Made by a program: the position numbers and the translations under genes
Source: Flammeovirgaceae bacterium UBA5585
Lineage (GTDB): Bacteria; Bacteroidota; Bacteroidia; Cytophagales; Cyclobacteriaceae
NCBI GenBank assembly: GCA_002425185.1
Contig: DILT01000016.1
Location: 1 to 64,000, forward strand
Direction: 5' to 3'
DNA: 64,000 nucleotides
Shown here: positions 35,953 to 44,756 of the stretch, piece by piece
Layout: the number at the start of each line of letters is the position of its first letter
Position numbering within the stretch: position 1 is the first letter of the stretch
Notes under the pieces: model-generated
What the model saw: the letters and a program-made list of their open reading frames with translations, nothing else
Told to the model about the DNA's origin: nothing
Database searches by the model: none

Positions 35953-36468
35953 TTGAATCTCCATCACGAATTACAGAAGATTACAAACAAGGCCCATGCG
36001 TTGCGGGTTACAAAGTATATCGGAAACGATACCAGGAAATTCGATGATCTGGTTAAACTATTCTTAAACGGGCCTTATCGCCTCGCGCAACGGGCCTCAT
36101 GGCCACTAACAGTTTGTGTTGAAAAAAATCCAGAGTTGGCCAAACCTTACTTAAAATTGCTTCTTCAAAATCTAAAAAAGGAACCGCTGCATGATGCTGT
36201 AAAGCGTAATACCGTTCGGCTTTTTCAGTATGTAGATATACCCATAAAATTACAAGGTTTAGTCGTTGATCAATGCTTTCAGTATCTTTTAGATCCCAAA
36301 GAACCAATCGCAGTAAGGGTATTTTCCATAACGGTATTAGTAAATATTGCACAGGATAAGCCTGAATTGAAAAGGGAATTAATTTTAGTTTTGGAAGATC
36401 AACTCCCGTATGGTTCTGCGGGGTTTATTTCCAGGGCAAAGAAAACACTTAAACAATTACGTAACTAA
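35953..36468 (+). CDS. HEAT-repeat-like hypothetical protein
   Basis: A 171-residue all-helical protein. The start is TTG (NLHHELQKITNKAHALRVT); the reading frame offers no ATG nearby and a stop lies upstream at 35905. Repeating helix pairs such as RASWPLTVCVEKNPELAKPY, DAVKRNTVRLFQYVDIPIKL and IAVRVFSITVLVNIAQDKPE look like HEAT repeats. These normally form protein-protein contact surfaces. No catalytic motif or export signal is visible. It is followed after 3 bp by the DUF3667 gene, so the two are probably cotranscribed. Confidence 0.72.
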   Translation: MNLHHELQKITNKAHALRVTKYIGNDTRKFDDLVKLFLNGPYRLAQRASWPLTVCVEKNPELAKPYLKLLLQNLKKEPLHDAVKRNTVRLFQYVDIPIKLQGLVVDQCFQYLLDPKEPIAVRVFSITVLVNIAQDKPELKRELILVLEDQLPYGSAGFISRAKKTLKQLRN

Positions 36469-36471
36469 AAC

Positions 36472-37320
36472 TTGACTCAACTACACGAACATACCTGTAA
36501 AAGTTGTGGCCATTTGTTCGAGGGCAACTACTGCAACCTGTGCGGTGAAAAAGTGATCACCCCCAAAGACCGTACGTTTCGTACGTTCTTAAGCAATATA
36601 TTAATAGCCGTGACCTTTGCTGACAATAAATTTATTAAGTCGCTTTGGCTGGCCGTTGTTAACCCGGGATTCATCTCGAAAGAGTATGCCGAAGGGCGAA
36701 GGGTCAATTACATTCGTCCGCTGCAGCTGTTTTTTATCCTTAACCTCGTGTATTTCCTATTCCCTATTCTTCAATTGTTCAGTTCATCGCTGCGCACACA
36801 AATGTATTACCTGTTTCACAGCGCCATGGCGCGAAATATGGTGGTAAACCGCCTGGCTGAAGAAGGCATGAGCCTGGCGGCCTTTGAGCTGATGTATAAT
36901 GCAAAAACCACAAGCATGGCAAAACTTTTAATCGTAATTTTTGTGTTACTGGCCTCCATTCCGCTCAGTATTATTTACCGGAAGAAGAACCGGTTCTTTA
37001 CCGATCATACCACGTTGGCCGTTGAACTGGCATGCTTCAATATTTTTGTAAACGCCATCTTGCTCTCGGCAATATTATGGGCTGTTAATAACATTCTTCG
37101 GTGGGGCCAGTCTGGCTGGGAAGGCTACCTTAACGATACCACACTTACCATTGTATTCGTTTCTACCAACCTATATTTTCTGTTTCGCGCCTCGCGAACT
37201 TTTTATGCGCAAAAGGGAAAGCGTCTTATTGTTAAATGTGCATTGGGCATATTGGGCTTATTCCTGGCACTGGAAGTATACCGCCTCATTTTATTCTTTC
37301 TAACCTTTTACCTGATTTAG
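36472..37320 (+). CDS. DUF3667 membrane protein with zinc ribbon
   Basis: A 282-residue protein with a TTG start three bases after the previous stop. The N-terminus carries a zinc ribbon (CKSCGHLFEGNYCNLCGEKV, about 9-28). A conserved region follows (DRTFRTFLSNILIAVTFADN; LWLAVVNPGFISKEYAEGRR; YIRPLQLFFILNLVYFLFP), and then four to five membrane helices. This is the DUF3667 layout. The function is unknown. The ribbon is likely cytoplasmic and could bind another protein or nucleic acid. It converges with the TPR gene with one base between stops. Confidence 0.85.
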   Translation: MTQLHEHTCKSCGHLFEGNYCNLCGEKVITPKDRTFRTFLSNILIAVTFADNKFIKSLWLAVVNPGFISKEYAEGRRVNYIRPLQLFFILNLVYFLFPILQLFSSSLRTQMYYLFHSAMARNMVVNRLAEEGMSLAAFELMYNAKTTSMAKLLIVIFVLLASIPLSIIYRKKNRFFTDHTTLAVELACFNIFVNAILLSAILWAVNNILRWGQSGWEGYLNDTTLTIVFVSTNLYFLFRASRTFYAQKGKRLIVKCALGILGLFLALEVYRLILFFLTFYLI

Positions 37321-37321
37321 T

Positions 37322-37918
37322 TTAGCGGAGTGAATTCAACTGGTCAATTAATTGATTAACCTGTTTGTGATCATCGGCAGGTGACAGGCGTATAAAATTA
37401 CGCAAGGTTTCAATGGCTTCACTGAATTCTTTGGTTACTGCAAGGGTTAAACCCAAATTGAAATAGCTGTTGGGATAGCCAGGCTCAAGTTCGATGGCAA
37501 TGGCGTAGTGCACTTTTGCCAGGTTGTAGTTTCCTACTTCGGCATAGAGGTTGGCCAGGTTATAATGTGATTCATAATGCCGCGGATTTTCTTTGAGCGC
37601 TCTTGTAAAATAATCAATGGCACGCGTATGATTGCCTTCGGTTGATTCCAGTATACCTAAATTGCAATACGCATCAGCCAGTCCTTCACCTTCTTCAATG
37701 GCTTTTAGATAAAGGCTTTTTGCATTTATCCGGTCGCCTTGCTCGTCCAACAATAAGGCCTCTTCAAAGGTAGACAGTTGGCCAAGCTTGATAACCCTGC
37801 CACCCTGAAAGAGGCTGAGTTGTCCATGCTTCTCCTGTTCATTTTGCTTTCTCTTCTGTGCTTTTTGCGGGCCGAATTTAACAGGCTCAGGCCCCGGAAA
37901 CTTTACGACTTTCGCCAT
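37322..37918 (-). CDS. TPR-repeat protein, 198 aa
   Basis: A cytoplasmic protein that begins MAKVVKFPGPEPVKFG at the ATG at 37918; an in-frame start at 37957 lies upstream of the predicted promoter and is rejected. After a basic N-terminal 45 residues there are about four tetratricopeptide repeats (AYCNLGILESTEGNHTRAID; ESHYNLANLYAEVGNYNLAK; SYFNLGLTLAVTKEFSEAIE). TPRs make protein contacts; no enzymatic domain is present. The promoter's -7 box ends 4 nt before the ATG, so the message may be leaderless. Confidence 0.85.
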   Translation of the reverse strand: MAKVVKFPGPEPVKFGPQKAQKRKQNEQEKHGQLSLFQGGRVIKLGQLSTFEEALLLDEQGDRINAKSLYLKAIEEGEGLADAYCNLGILESTEGNHTRAIDYFTRALKENPRHYESHYNLANLYAEVGNYNLAKVHYAIAIELEPGYPNSYFNLGLTLAVTKEFSEAIETLRNFIRLSPADDHKQVNQLIDQLNSLR

Positions 37919-37922
37919 GATG

Positions 37923-37953
37923 CAAAGGTACGGCTGAAACCCGAAAGCAAAAA
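37923..37953 (-). promoter_or_regulatory. Bacteroidota-type promoter of the TPR gene
   Basis: On the minus strand TTTTTG (37948-37953), 17 nt, then TACCTTTG (37923-37930): a full match to the TTTG-N17-TAnnTTTG consensus. The start codon follows only 4 nt after the -7 box. Confidence 0.7.
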
Positions 37954-37998
37954 GCAAAAGCCTGCAGGTTCAGACGCGGAGGCCCTCTGATGATCTGC

Positions 37999-38838
37999 CT
38001 AGCTCGCTTTCCTCCGCTGCTTCCGCTCTACCTCCACAACCTTACCTTTGGCCTTTTCCATTGGCTTTTTCTTAGCTTGTTCAATACTTGCTTTGAGCGC
38101 AGTCATAATATCTACAACTTCTGGCTCTTCTTCAGCAACGGTAATAATTTCTTTACCTTCAATTTTGGCCTGGATCATTTTTTTCAGTTCTTCCGTATAG
38201 TGGTCCTTCATTTCAATATCCACAAACTGACGGGTCATGGAGTCGACCAGAGTTTTTGCAAGTTTAAGTTGTTCCTTATCGGCACCGGTTGTTTCCAGCA
38301 ATCCGGGTACTTCCTGTATTCTTCGTACCTCATTCGGGTAGCGAAGGCGGTAAACCATCAATCCATTTTCATGCGGGCTCAGTAATACAATTGTTTCCCG
38401 ATCGCGAAGCACCACACGGCCAACACCTACTCGGCCGGTTTGCTTCAAGGTTTCGCACAAAAGCCCATAACTTTTGGCTGCTACATCACCATCAGGACCT
38501 ATATAATAGGGAGATTCATATAAGGTGGCATGAACTTCCTCCGCCTGCACAAAACCCTCAATATCTATAATACGTGTGCTCTTCAACTTGACCTTGTTGA
38601 AGTCCTCCTCTTCAATAATTACAAATTGCCCGGGCTCATATTGATACCCTTTAATGATATCCTCTGTCTTCAGGGTCTCACCCGTTACCTTATCCTTCTT
38701 CTCATAGGCAACCGGGTTATGCCCTTTTCGGGATAGTAAATTCAAACTGATCGTTTGGGCTGAATCAATAGCATTGTAGATCCGAACCGGTATAGTAACC
38801 AGCGAAAACCGGATATGCCCTTTCCAGATGGCTCGCAT
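37999..38838 (-). CDS. ku: Ku protein, non-homologous end joining
   Basis: A 279-residue bacterial Ku homologue, which forms a ring on double-strand DNA ends and recruits LigD. The start is typical (MRAIWKGHIRFSLVTIPVRI), followed by ISLNLLSRKGHNPVAYEKKD, KGYQYEPGQFVIIEEEDF, YESPYYIGPDG and GVGRVVLRDRETIVLLSPHE. A helical C-terminal part (KEQLKLAKTLVDSMTRQFVD) precedes a Lys-rich tail (AKKKPMEKAKGKVVEVERKQ), as in Ku proteins whose tail aids sliding on DNA. LigD lies 6 kb away on the same strand. The usual gene pairing is thus loosened. Confidence 0.96.
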   Translation of the reverse strand: MRAIWKGHIRFSLVTIPVRIYNAIDSAQTISLNLLSRKGHNPVAYEKKDKVTGETLKTEDIIKGYQYEPGQFVIIEEEDFNKVKLKSTRIIDIEGFVQAEEVHATLYESPYYIGPDGDVAAKSYGLLCETLKQTGRVGVGRVVLRDRETIVLLSPHENGLMVYRLRYPNEVRRIQEVPGLLETTGADKEQLKLAKTLVDSMTRQFVDIEMKDHYTEELKKMIQAKIEGKEIITVAEEEPEVVDIMTALKASIEQAKKKPMEKAKGKVVEVERKQRRKAS

Positions 38839-38931
38839 AATACTTAGTTTAAAGAATTAAATAAGTACCACTAAAGTATTGACAATGAATGTATTTAACA
38901 AATATTATCGTTGGCTGTTATCTTTAATGCT

Positions 38932-39774
38932 ATGACTTTATATAAACGCAACATCTTTCTTTACGCTATTTGCCTGCTGTTTTCCGGCACCTTGTGTGCC
39001 CAAAATGCCATTGACTCCCGTGAGCCTTACAACCCGGTTAACATGCAGAGCAGGTTAAACCTGGACTTTGACTCCTATTACTTCGTGGCAGAAAACAGAT
39101 TCTTTGCCTTTCGGCCCGGATTTTATTACGGAGTGCCCGGAAAACGCCACTTAATGGGGATTACTTTTCCTGTAGTGCATTCTATCTTCAGCGGAGACTT
39201 TGCAGGCTTCGAAAATACTACAGGAATTGGTGATGTGAAGTTTACCTACATCGGTGTACCGGTTGAAACCAAAGATGCGCTGGGTTTACAACGAATCTCA
39301 ACCTTCCTGGAAGTAACTGCCCCCACAGGAAATGAAATTTTAGGGCGTGGTACCGGGGCATGGGTGTTTAAACCGGGTGTGGCATTTTCCTTTCGTCCCG
39401 ATGCGGCCTTTCATATTTTCCCACAGATAAACTTTCAATTTTCATCCGCACGGCTAAACAGTTTGGGGGGTGGCGATGGTGTGCCTGACCTTGAGGATCC
39501 CTCACTCAACGATAAGCTGAAGGTAATAAGCCTAAGTGTGCCGGCAACTTTTGTGGTGGATGACTGGGCCGGTTGGGTCTCCCTTCATCCGGAATACATT
39601 CACACATTTGTTGAGGATACCTATTTTCTTTTTTTGCGGTTCGACTTAGGTAAAATGATTGGGGAACGGACTGCTGCTTCACTCAATATCACGAAATTTA
39701 TAGCCGGGCAACCCCGGCTCGAAACTATGTTCAGGGTGAGGTTTAGCTACTTTTTAGATAACCAAAATCGTTAA
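38932..39774 (+). CDS. Outer-membrane beta-barrel protein, hypothetical
   Basis: A 280-residue exported protein. The ATG at 38932 gives a signal peptide ending FSGTLCAQ; an earlier in-frame ATG at 38911 is less suitable. The body shows alternating amphipathic strands (LDFDSYYFVAENRFFAFRPG; GDVKFTYIGVPVET; GVAFSFRPDAAFHIFPQINF) and ends with an aromatic residue-rich strand (TMFRVRFSYFLDN), as outer-membrane barrels do. No specific transporter family is recognised. It is divergent from ku and converges with the UbiB-like gene, the two stops sharing the bases TTAA. Confidence 0.75.
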   Translation: MTLYKRNIFLYAICLLFSGTLCAQNAIDSREPYNPVNMQSRLNLDFDSYYFVAENRFFAFRPGFYYGVPGKRHLMGITFPVVHSIFSGDFAGFENTTGIGDVKFTYIGVPVETKDALGLQRISTFLEVTAPTGNEILGRGTGAWVFKPGVAFSFRPDAAFHIFPQINFQFSSARLNSLGGGDGVPDLEDPSLNDKLKVISLSVPATFVVDDWAGWVSLHPEYIHTFVEDTYFLFLRFDLGKMIGERTAASLNITKFIAGQPRLETMFRVRFSYFLDNQNR

Positions 39775-41072
39775 CCTGTTACGGGTGCTGTGCGCACATT
39801 TGCTTTCAGATCATGCAACAAGTTGTACAAGCCAAAATACGTACGGTTTATGTAAAGCGCATCACGTACACCCCGCGCTTTTTTGGATTCACGCAATTCT
39901 TTAAGATTCGACAATTTTTCTCCAAAGGTATACAGCGATTCAAAGTAACGCGCATCAGCAAAATCAAAATGCTCGCTTTGAAATGGCCGGCTTAGCAACT
40001 CTACGAGTTGCGAAAACAAATCCATAAAGAATACTTTATCTTTCGCGGCATCGTCCTGATAAATAAAGTGTAAGTCGTAAAATACCTTTTCCAGGGCTTT
40101 TGAATTTTTAAGCAAGTCCCTATCCAGCAATTTAAAATAGAGCTTATAGAAGTTTTCGGGTATAACCTTCACACAACCAAAGTCTATAATCCCCAGCTGA
40201 TAATCGGGTGTAATGATGAAGTTTCCGGGATGAGGATCGGCATGAACACTTCGAAGTTCATGCATCTGAAAATGATAAAAATCCCACATGGCCTGTCCTA
40301 TCTTCTGCCCGGCTTCTGTTGGAAAATCTTTGCCGAGCAGTTCACCCAATGGCTTACCCTCTATCCAGTCCATGGTCAGAATCTTCTCAGAAGAATACTG
40401 CGGGTAATATTGCGGAAAAACAACATTGGCAATATGACTGCTTCGTTTCGATAAATCCATGGAGCGTTTTAGCTCCAGCGTATAGTCCGTTTCCTCCATC
40501 ATGCGCATTTCAACTTCCTGAATGAACTCATTGTATTCAGCAGGATTGAGGTTGAACATGCTTAACGCGATGGGCTTAACCATCGCCAGGTCAGACTTAA
40601 CACTGTTACCAATGCCTGGATACTGAATTTTTACGGCCAACTTTTTACCGTTCAGAGTAGCCTGATGAACCTGCCCCATCGAGGCAGCATTGACAGCTTT
40701 ATGGGTGAACGTTTCAAAAATTTTATCAGGACCCTTCCCAAAATACTGCTGAAAGGTTTTGACCACCAGCGGATACGATAACGGGGGAGCGCTGTACTGC
40801 GCCATCGAAAATTTTTGTTGGTATGCCTTGGGCAAAAGGTTTTTATCCATGCTTAGCATCTGGGCAACCTTTAGAGCACTTCCCTTTAATTCGCTGAGCG
40901 AGTTATAAATATCCTTGGCATTATCTTCATGCAATTCGCTGCGCGTGGTGGATGGATCTACCAGTTTCCTTCCGTAATGTTTTAAATAATTTGTGCCGAT
41001 TTTCGCACCGGTTGCAATGAATTTTGAGGCCCGTTGAACCTTGGTAACGGGAATTTTATCGAATTCTTTCAC
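39771..41072 (-). CDS. ABC1/UbiB-family atypical kinase
   Basis: A 433-residue protein of the ABC1 (UbiB/AarF/COQ8) family. The conserved features are the N-terminal KxGQ-like motif in its variant form (SELKGSALKVAQMLSMD), AASMGQVHQATLNGKKLAVKIQYP (Ala-rich loop replacing the usual Gly-rich one, and the catalytic Lys), VHADPHPGNFII (catalytic Asp/Asn) and LGIIDFGCVKVI (metal-binding DFG). These proteins support quinone or lipid metabolism through ATPase activity. The start is GTG at 41072. The TetR-like gene upstream is 21 bp away on the same strand, so they form an operon. Confidence 0.92.
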   Translation of the reverse strand: MKEFDKIPVTKVQRASKFIATGAKIGTNYLKHYGRKLVDPSTTRSELHEDNAKDIYNSLSELKGSALKVAQMLSMDKNLLPKAYQQKFSMAQYSAPPLSYPLVVKTFQQYFGKGPDKIFETFTHKAVNAASMGQVHQATLNGKKLAVKIQYPGIGNSVKSDLAMVKPIALSMFNLNPAEYNEFIQEVEMRMMEETDYTLELKRSMDLSKRSSHIANVVFPQYYPQYSSEKILTMDWIEGKPLGELLGKDFPTEAGQKIGQAMWDFYHFQMHELRSVHADPHPGNFIITPDYQLGIIDFGCVKVIPENFYKLYFKLLDRDLLKNSKALEKVFYDLHFIYQDDAAKDKVFFMDLFSQLVELLSRPFQSEHFDFADARYFESLYTFGEKLSNLKELRESKKARGVRDALYINRTYFGLYNLLHDLKANVRTAPVTG

Positions 41073-41093
41073 GTGGCTGTCCCTGCTGATTAG

Positions 41094-41768
41094 TTAATTC
41101 ATTCTGCTTTGGTACAAAAATTTCCCGAAATCAATCGCGGAATCGAGCGCTCCCTTACCGATCAGATCAAAAGCAAGATTAACTGACTTCTCAATAAAGA
41201 CGTCTGTCTTTTCAAAATCCGGGCTATCGTCATCCTTCCAAAAGAGCAGCAATAAACTCATGTGCACCCAAAATAGCTGCGGATAGCGTTTGTCGAGTAA
41301 AGGTCGCTCAGCAACTTCGCCTGAAACCTTTCCTTCCATTACTATTCTTCCTGCAAATTCTTCAAAAGCATTTTTAAACGATTGGAGAAAGCCCGGTACA
41401 ATTTCAAGTTTTTTATGACGGTTTAACAGCAGAACACAAAAACTCCTGTTCTGCTTCAACGTTTCAGCCAGCGTAAAATAAAAGGCCAGAAACTTTTCGC
41501 GTGCCGAAAATTTTTCGAAATCCTTATCGGATTCCAGGCGGGTTATAGTCTGCTCTGCATAACCCAGCCATATTTTTTTTTCAAGTGCCTCAAAGGATCC
41601 GGCAACCTTATAGAAGTCGGCTTCAGCCAAGCCAAGATCGTGGCAAAACTGATAAACTGTTGAGGGTTGTTTTCCATGCAAAAGCAGGTGTTTCTGATAG
41701 GCCTCTGTCAGGAATTCAGCCGAAGCAGGAGCTTTGGCTTTTCGGGTCGACTTTTTTGCTTTCTCCAT
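41094..41768 (-). CDS. TetR-like regulator
   Basis: A 224-residue all-helical protein in operon with the UbiB-like gene. A basic N-terminus (EKAKKSTRKAKAPASAEFLT) leads into an HTH-like region (STVYQFCHDLGLAEADFYKV, AGSFEALEKKIWLGYAEQTI) of TetR type, although the helix-turn-helix is divergent. The C-terminal ligand-binding domain includes REKFLAFYFTLAETLKQNRS and LFWVHMSLLLLFWKDDDS. It probably senses a lipid or quinone-like molecule and controls its own operon (inference from the partner). A weak HTH leaves some chance that it does not bind DNA. Confidence 0.75.
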   Translation of the reverse strand: MEKAKKSTRKAKAPASAEFLTEAYQKHLLLHGKQPSTVYQFCHDLGLAEADFYKVAGSFEALEKKIWLGYAEQTITRLESDKDFEKFSAREKFLAFYFTLAETLKQNRSFCVLLLNRHKKLEIVPGFLQSFKNAFEEFAGRIVMEGKVSGEVAERPLLDKRYPQLFWVHMSLLLLFWKDDDSPDFEKTDVFIEKSVNLAFDLIGKGALDSAIDFGKFLYQSRMN

Positions 41769-41853
41769 GAAACTTTAACAATGAACAGTCTTAAAAGTTC
41801 GATTTTTTTCAGGCAAAGTTTGTTACTTGATTACCGATTACGGTTATGCGATT

Positions 41854-43059
41854 ATGCGAACTTACTTTTTACTCTTTTGGCTTACTCTTACCCTTCAGGT
41901 ACTAGCCCAGGTTAGAAAACAACGGGCGGAGGAATTCTATAATCAGGGGATTGCGGCTATGGGTAGTGGTAAACTTGAAGAGGCCAGGAATTTGTTCACC
42001 AAAAGCATAGCTGAAGACCCGGGATTTGCCGAAGCCTATTCTACACGGGCAACCGTTTATGAACGGTTAAAAGATTTTAACAGTGCCTTGCGCGACTACA
42101 CCATAAGCCTGGAGTTTGCACCCGATCAGTTCGAAGTATTGCTGAGCCGTGCTGCCCTACGGTTTCAGTTAAACCAACCCGAACCGGCTCGCGAAGATTT
42201 CAGAAAGCTGCTAAAACTTCCGGCCGGTGAAACCAATACCATTTACTACCGGCAATTGGCCCACAGCCCGGGCACCGACCAGATACTAACCGCCCAGGGC
42301 GCCATTCAATCGCAAGTGTATAATTACCTTGGTTTGATTGAAACACAATTGAAAAATTGCCCGGCTGCTATTCAATACTTTGATTCCGCCATAAGGCTTA
42401 ACATAAGCGAGGCAGATTACTATATCAATCGTGCTATGGCCAAACAAGCATGCGCTATTGCCGGAGCCGATGAAGATTTTCAAAAGGCACTGACCTTAAA
42501 TCCGGACCATCCCATTGCCAAAAACAACCTGGCTGCTCTTTCTGCCCGCAAGGGTAACTTGAATGAGGCCGAACAACAACTTACAGAAGCCATTAACGCA
42601 GATCCACTCATGCTTGATCCTTATCTTGAGCGGGCATATTACCGCTTGTTGCAAAAAAATTATGCCGGTGCGCTAGCCGATTACAATCAGGCAATAAAAC
42701 TGGACCGTGCCAATCCGGAAATATGGCTTAACCGTGGCATGGCAAAAGAAAAACTCCACGACCTAAGCGGTGCATACCGCGATTATACCGAAGCTATTGA
42801 GCTGGATGAAGGATTTGTAAAAGCGTGGATTAATCGCGGAAATGTTTTAGCCACACAAAAAAAATACACAGAAGCGATTGAAGATTACACCGCGGCCATC
42901 ACCTATCAACCGGATTACGGGGTGGCTTATTATAACCGGGGGATTGCATTCTACAGAGTAAATAAATTGGCAGAAGCATGTGATGATTTGAAAAATGCTG
43001 CAAGATTGAACTATCCGATAGAAGATCGAATTAAAAAAAGCTTTTGCAGGAACCATTAG
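41854..43059 (+). CDS. Exported TPR-repeat protein, 401 aa
   Basis: A periplasmic or surface protein composed almost entirely of tetratricopeptide repeats. The ATG at 41854 gives a signal peptide ending TLQVLAQ; an in-frame TTG at 41827 is less likely. About nine repeats can be followed, for example EEARNLFTKSIAEDPGFAEA, ADYNQAIKLDRANPEIWLNR and EAIEDYTAAITYQPDYGVAY. The consensus is regular in the second half and degenerate around residues 130-180. It is probably a scaffold; nothing enzymatic is visible. Confidence 0.88.
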   Translation: MRTYFLLFWLTLTLQVLAQVRKQRAEEFYNQGIAAMGSGKLEEARNLFTKSIAEDPGFAEAYSTRATVYERLKDFNSALRDYTISLEFAPDQFEVLLSRAALRFQLNQPEPAREDFRKLLKLPAGETNTIYYRQLAHSPGTDQILTAQGAIQSQVYNYLGLIETQLKNCPAAIQYFDSAIRLNISEADYYINRAMAKQACAIAGADEDFQKALTLNPDHPIAKNNLAALSARKGNLNEAEQQLTEAINADPLMLDPYLERAYYRLLQKNYAGALADYNQAIKLDRANPEIWLNRGMAKEKLHDLSGAYRDYTEAIELDEGFVKAWINRGNVLATQKKYTEAIEDYTAAITYQPDYGVAYYNRGIAFYRVNKLAEACDDLKNAARLNYPIEDRIKKSFCRNH

Positions 43060-43099
43060 ATAAACGATTTTTGGTAATATCCCAATCACCAGTAATGAC

Positions 43100-43792
43100 T
43101 TAAAGCGGAGCATTTACAAGTTCGGTTGACTTCCTGCTTTTCAGGAATCTCCTGCCAAGCCATAACCTTAATATTAGAGCAAGCACAATCATACTGGTTT
43201 GTGCAAATGTATTTAGTTCAGGCGAATCAGGTATGGGCAGCAAACCTGTAAGCCCAAAGCGGAAAAATGAACCATGCACAGCGGCAAAGTTCACAGCTAC
43301 GCCATTCATATGTTGCGAAAGGTACCAGTTCTTAGGAACAGTTTTATTCCACACACTCCACCACATGCTTGCACCTAGTACCAGGCCTACCGATGAAAAT
43401 ACAATTTGAAGTAATGAACCATTATTTATACCGATGATGCATATACCAAAACCATAGAAAAATAAAATGGTCGCAATAATCTTAAATACAGGAGAATGAT
43501 AATCCTCCCGAGCTTTCTTCTTTTGTATGGCAAACCAGGTAACGTATGTGGCTACTGCTGCAATGGAAAACAGGTACCCAAGAATGATACAGAAAACTAT
43601 ATCACCTTCGTTGGCCTTAACAATGATCATGGGTATAACGCTGGCAAGAATAACCAACATACTAAGCATAAACACTTTGCCTGCTGTACGGTGAACATAC
43701 GATCCCTTTCTGCTAAGGGCGGCAACCCAAAACGAACCCAAGGCAGAAAAGCCGATAAAGGTGTGAATGTTAATGATTGCTGAATAGTCCAT
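43100..43792 (-). CDS. DUF2306-like membrane protein
   Basis: A 230-residue membrane protein with about seven hydrophobic helices (IHTFIGFSALGSFWVAALS; VFMLSMLVILASVIPMII; FCIILGYLFSIAAVATYVTW; IIATILFFYGFGICIIGI; IVFSSVGLVLGASMWWSVW). The first helix with an early His and HRTAGKVF resembles the DUF2306 family. In that family conserved His residues recall heme-binding membrane proteins, but no ligand can be assigned here. It is probably monocistronic and lies downstream of the AraC gene on the opposite side of a 59-bp gap. Confidence 0.7.
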   Translation of the reverse strand: MDYSAIINIHTFIGFSALGSFWVAALSRKGSYVHRTAGKVFMLSMLVILASVIPMIIVKANEGDIVFCIILGYLFSIAAVATYVTWFAIQKKKAREDYHSPVFKIIATILFFYGFGICIIGINNGSLLQIVFSSVGLVLGASMWWSVWNKTVPKNWYLSQHMNGVAVNFAAVHGSFFRFGLTGLLPIPDSPELNTFAQTSMIVLALILRLWLGRRFLKSRKSTELVNAPL

Positions 43793-43851
43793 AACGTTGA
43801 TTTTTTATGAGCAAAAATCAACGATTACGACCTTCAGGTATAGAAAAAAAA

Positions 43852-44697
43852 TTACCTCACCTCACGCAATAGCTTATCGGTTGAAATGGTGTGCTGGTGC
43901 TGCAACTGAACAGGTGTAAAACCGGTAAATCGTTTTACTTCCCGAATCATGTGGCTTTGATCGCTATATCCCAACGCATACGCCAAGTCCGGTAGGTCTA
44001 ATGTATTTTTTGCTGAAAGGTTTTTAATAACGCTATTCATCCGATAGATTTTTTGAACAGCTTTAGGCGTAAGGCCTGCCCTTTCACGAAACAATGATAC
44101 AATGTGCTTGTGCGAGTAACCCATTAATTGGGCAAGCTTAGTTTGGACCGAGCCAAACGGCTCCCGTAGTATTTGTTCAATCCGGGCCCAATTTCTGATG
44201 TCCGGTGGCCTGCTATCGGCCTTGGCCTGCATCCATTGTTCAAGCACATTGAATTTATCGGGTATTGATTTACAATCCATGAGTTTGGTGTACAGTGTTT
44301 GCGCTTCCTTTCCGAGCACATCAAATTGGGTATAGTTCTGATCTGTAATTTCAACAGCGGGTATCTTAAAGAGGTCGAAAAATCCGAATAATGTAAATCG
44401 TATGCCAACAACTTCAAAATAACTGGAAGGCCTTATCTCCATAAAGCTCGTCCTTAATCCTGAAACAATACAATCCTTAAACTCAAACGAGTTTTGGCTC
44501 CTGGATAGTTTACCATTATTGGTGTCACCCAGGTTAAAAAAAATATCTACATGGTTATTTGGAAATACACGTCTTTCAGAAAATTGAGGCCATCCCTTTG
44601 CAATTAAAAAGTGATCAACCCATAAGTTTAACGGTTCGGTAGGTTCACCGATAAGATACTGTACACCGCCATGCATTACATTGACTACACGTTTCAT
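43852..44697 (-). CDS. AraC-family transcriptional regulator
   Basis: A 281-residue regulator. The C-terminal 110 residues hold two helix-turn-helix motifs typical of AraC/XylS: VQTKLAQLMGYSHKHIVSLF and LDLPDLAYALGYSDQSHMIR followed by EVKRFTGFTPVQLQ. The N-terminal domain (about 1-150) resembles the DUF6597-type sensor found in many Bacteroidota AraC proteins (YLIGEPTEPLNLWVDHFLIA; SSYFEVVGIRFTLFGFFDLF). The ligand is unknown. A strong promoter match and a 16-bp palindrome lie in the 46 bp between it and ligD, so autoregulation is plausible. Confidence 0.92.
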   Translation of the reverse strand: MKRVVNVMHGGVQYLIGEPTEPLNLWVDHFLIAKGWPQFSERRVFPNNHVDIFFNLGDTNNGKLSRSQNSFEFKDCIVSGLRTSFMEIRPSSYFEVVGIRFTLFGFFDLFKIPAVEITDQNYTQFDVLGKEAQTLYTKLMDCKSIPDKFNVLEQWMQAKADSRPPDIRNWARIEQILREPFGSVQTKLAQLMGYSHKHIVSLFRERAGLTPKAVQKIYRMNSVIKNLSAKNTLDLPDLAYALGYSDQSHMIREVKRFTGFTPVQLQHQHTISTDKLLREVR

Positions 44698-44703
44698 AAC
44701 AGT

Positions 44704-44719
44704 ATGTCATGAATGACAT
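44704..44719. promoter_or_regulatory. Palindrome ATGTCAT-GA-ATGACAT before the AraC gene
   Basis: A perfect 7-2-7 inverted repeat that starts 7 nt before the ATG at 44697 and follows the predicted -7 box by 3 bp, covering the expected transcription start. It is well placed for repression. AraC proteins usually prefer direct repeats, so another repressor is possible. Confidence 0.5.
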
Positions 44720-44722
44720 GAA

Positions 44723-44756
44723 CAAATATAATTAAAGGTATATTTAAACCATCAAA
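44723..44756 (-). promoter_or_regulatory. Bacteroidota-type promoter of the AraC gene
   Basis: On the minus strand TTTG (44753-44756), 22 nt, then TATATTTG (44723-44730). The -33 element sits inside the last codons of ligD. Confidence 0.55.
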
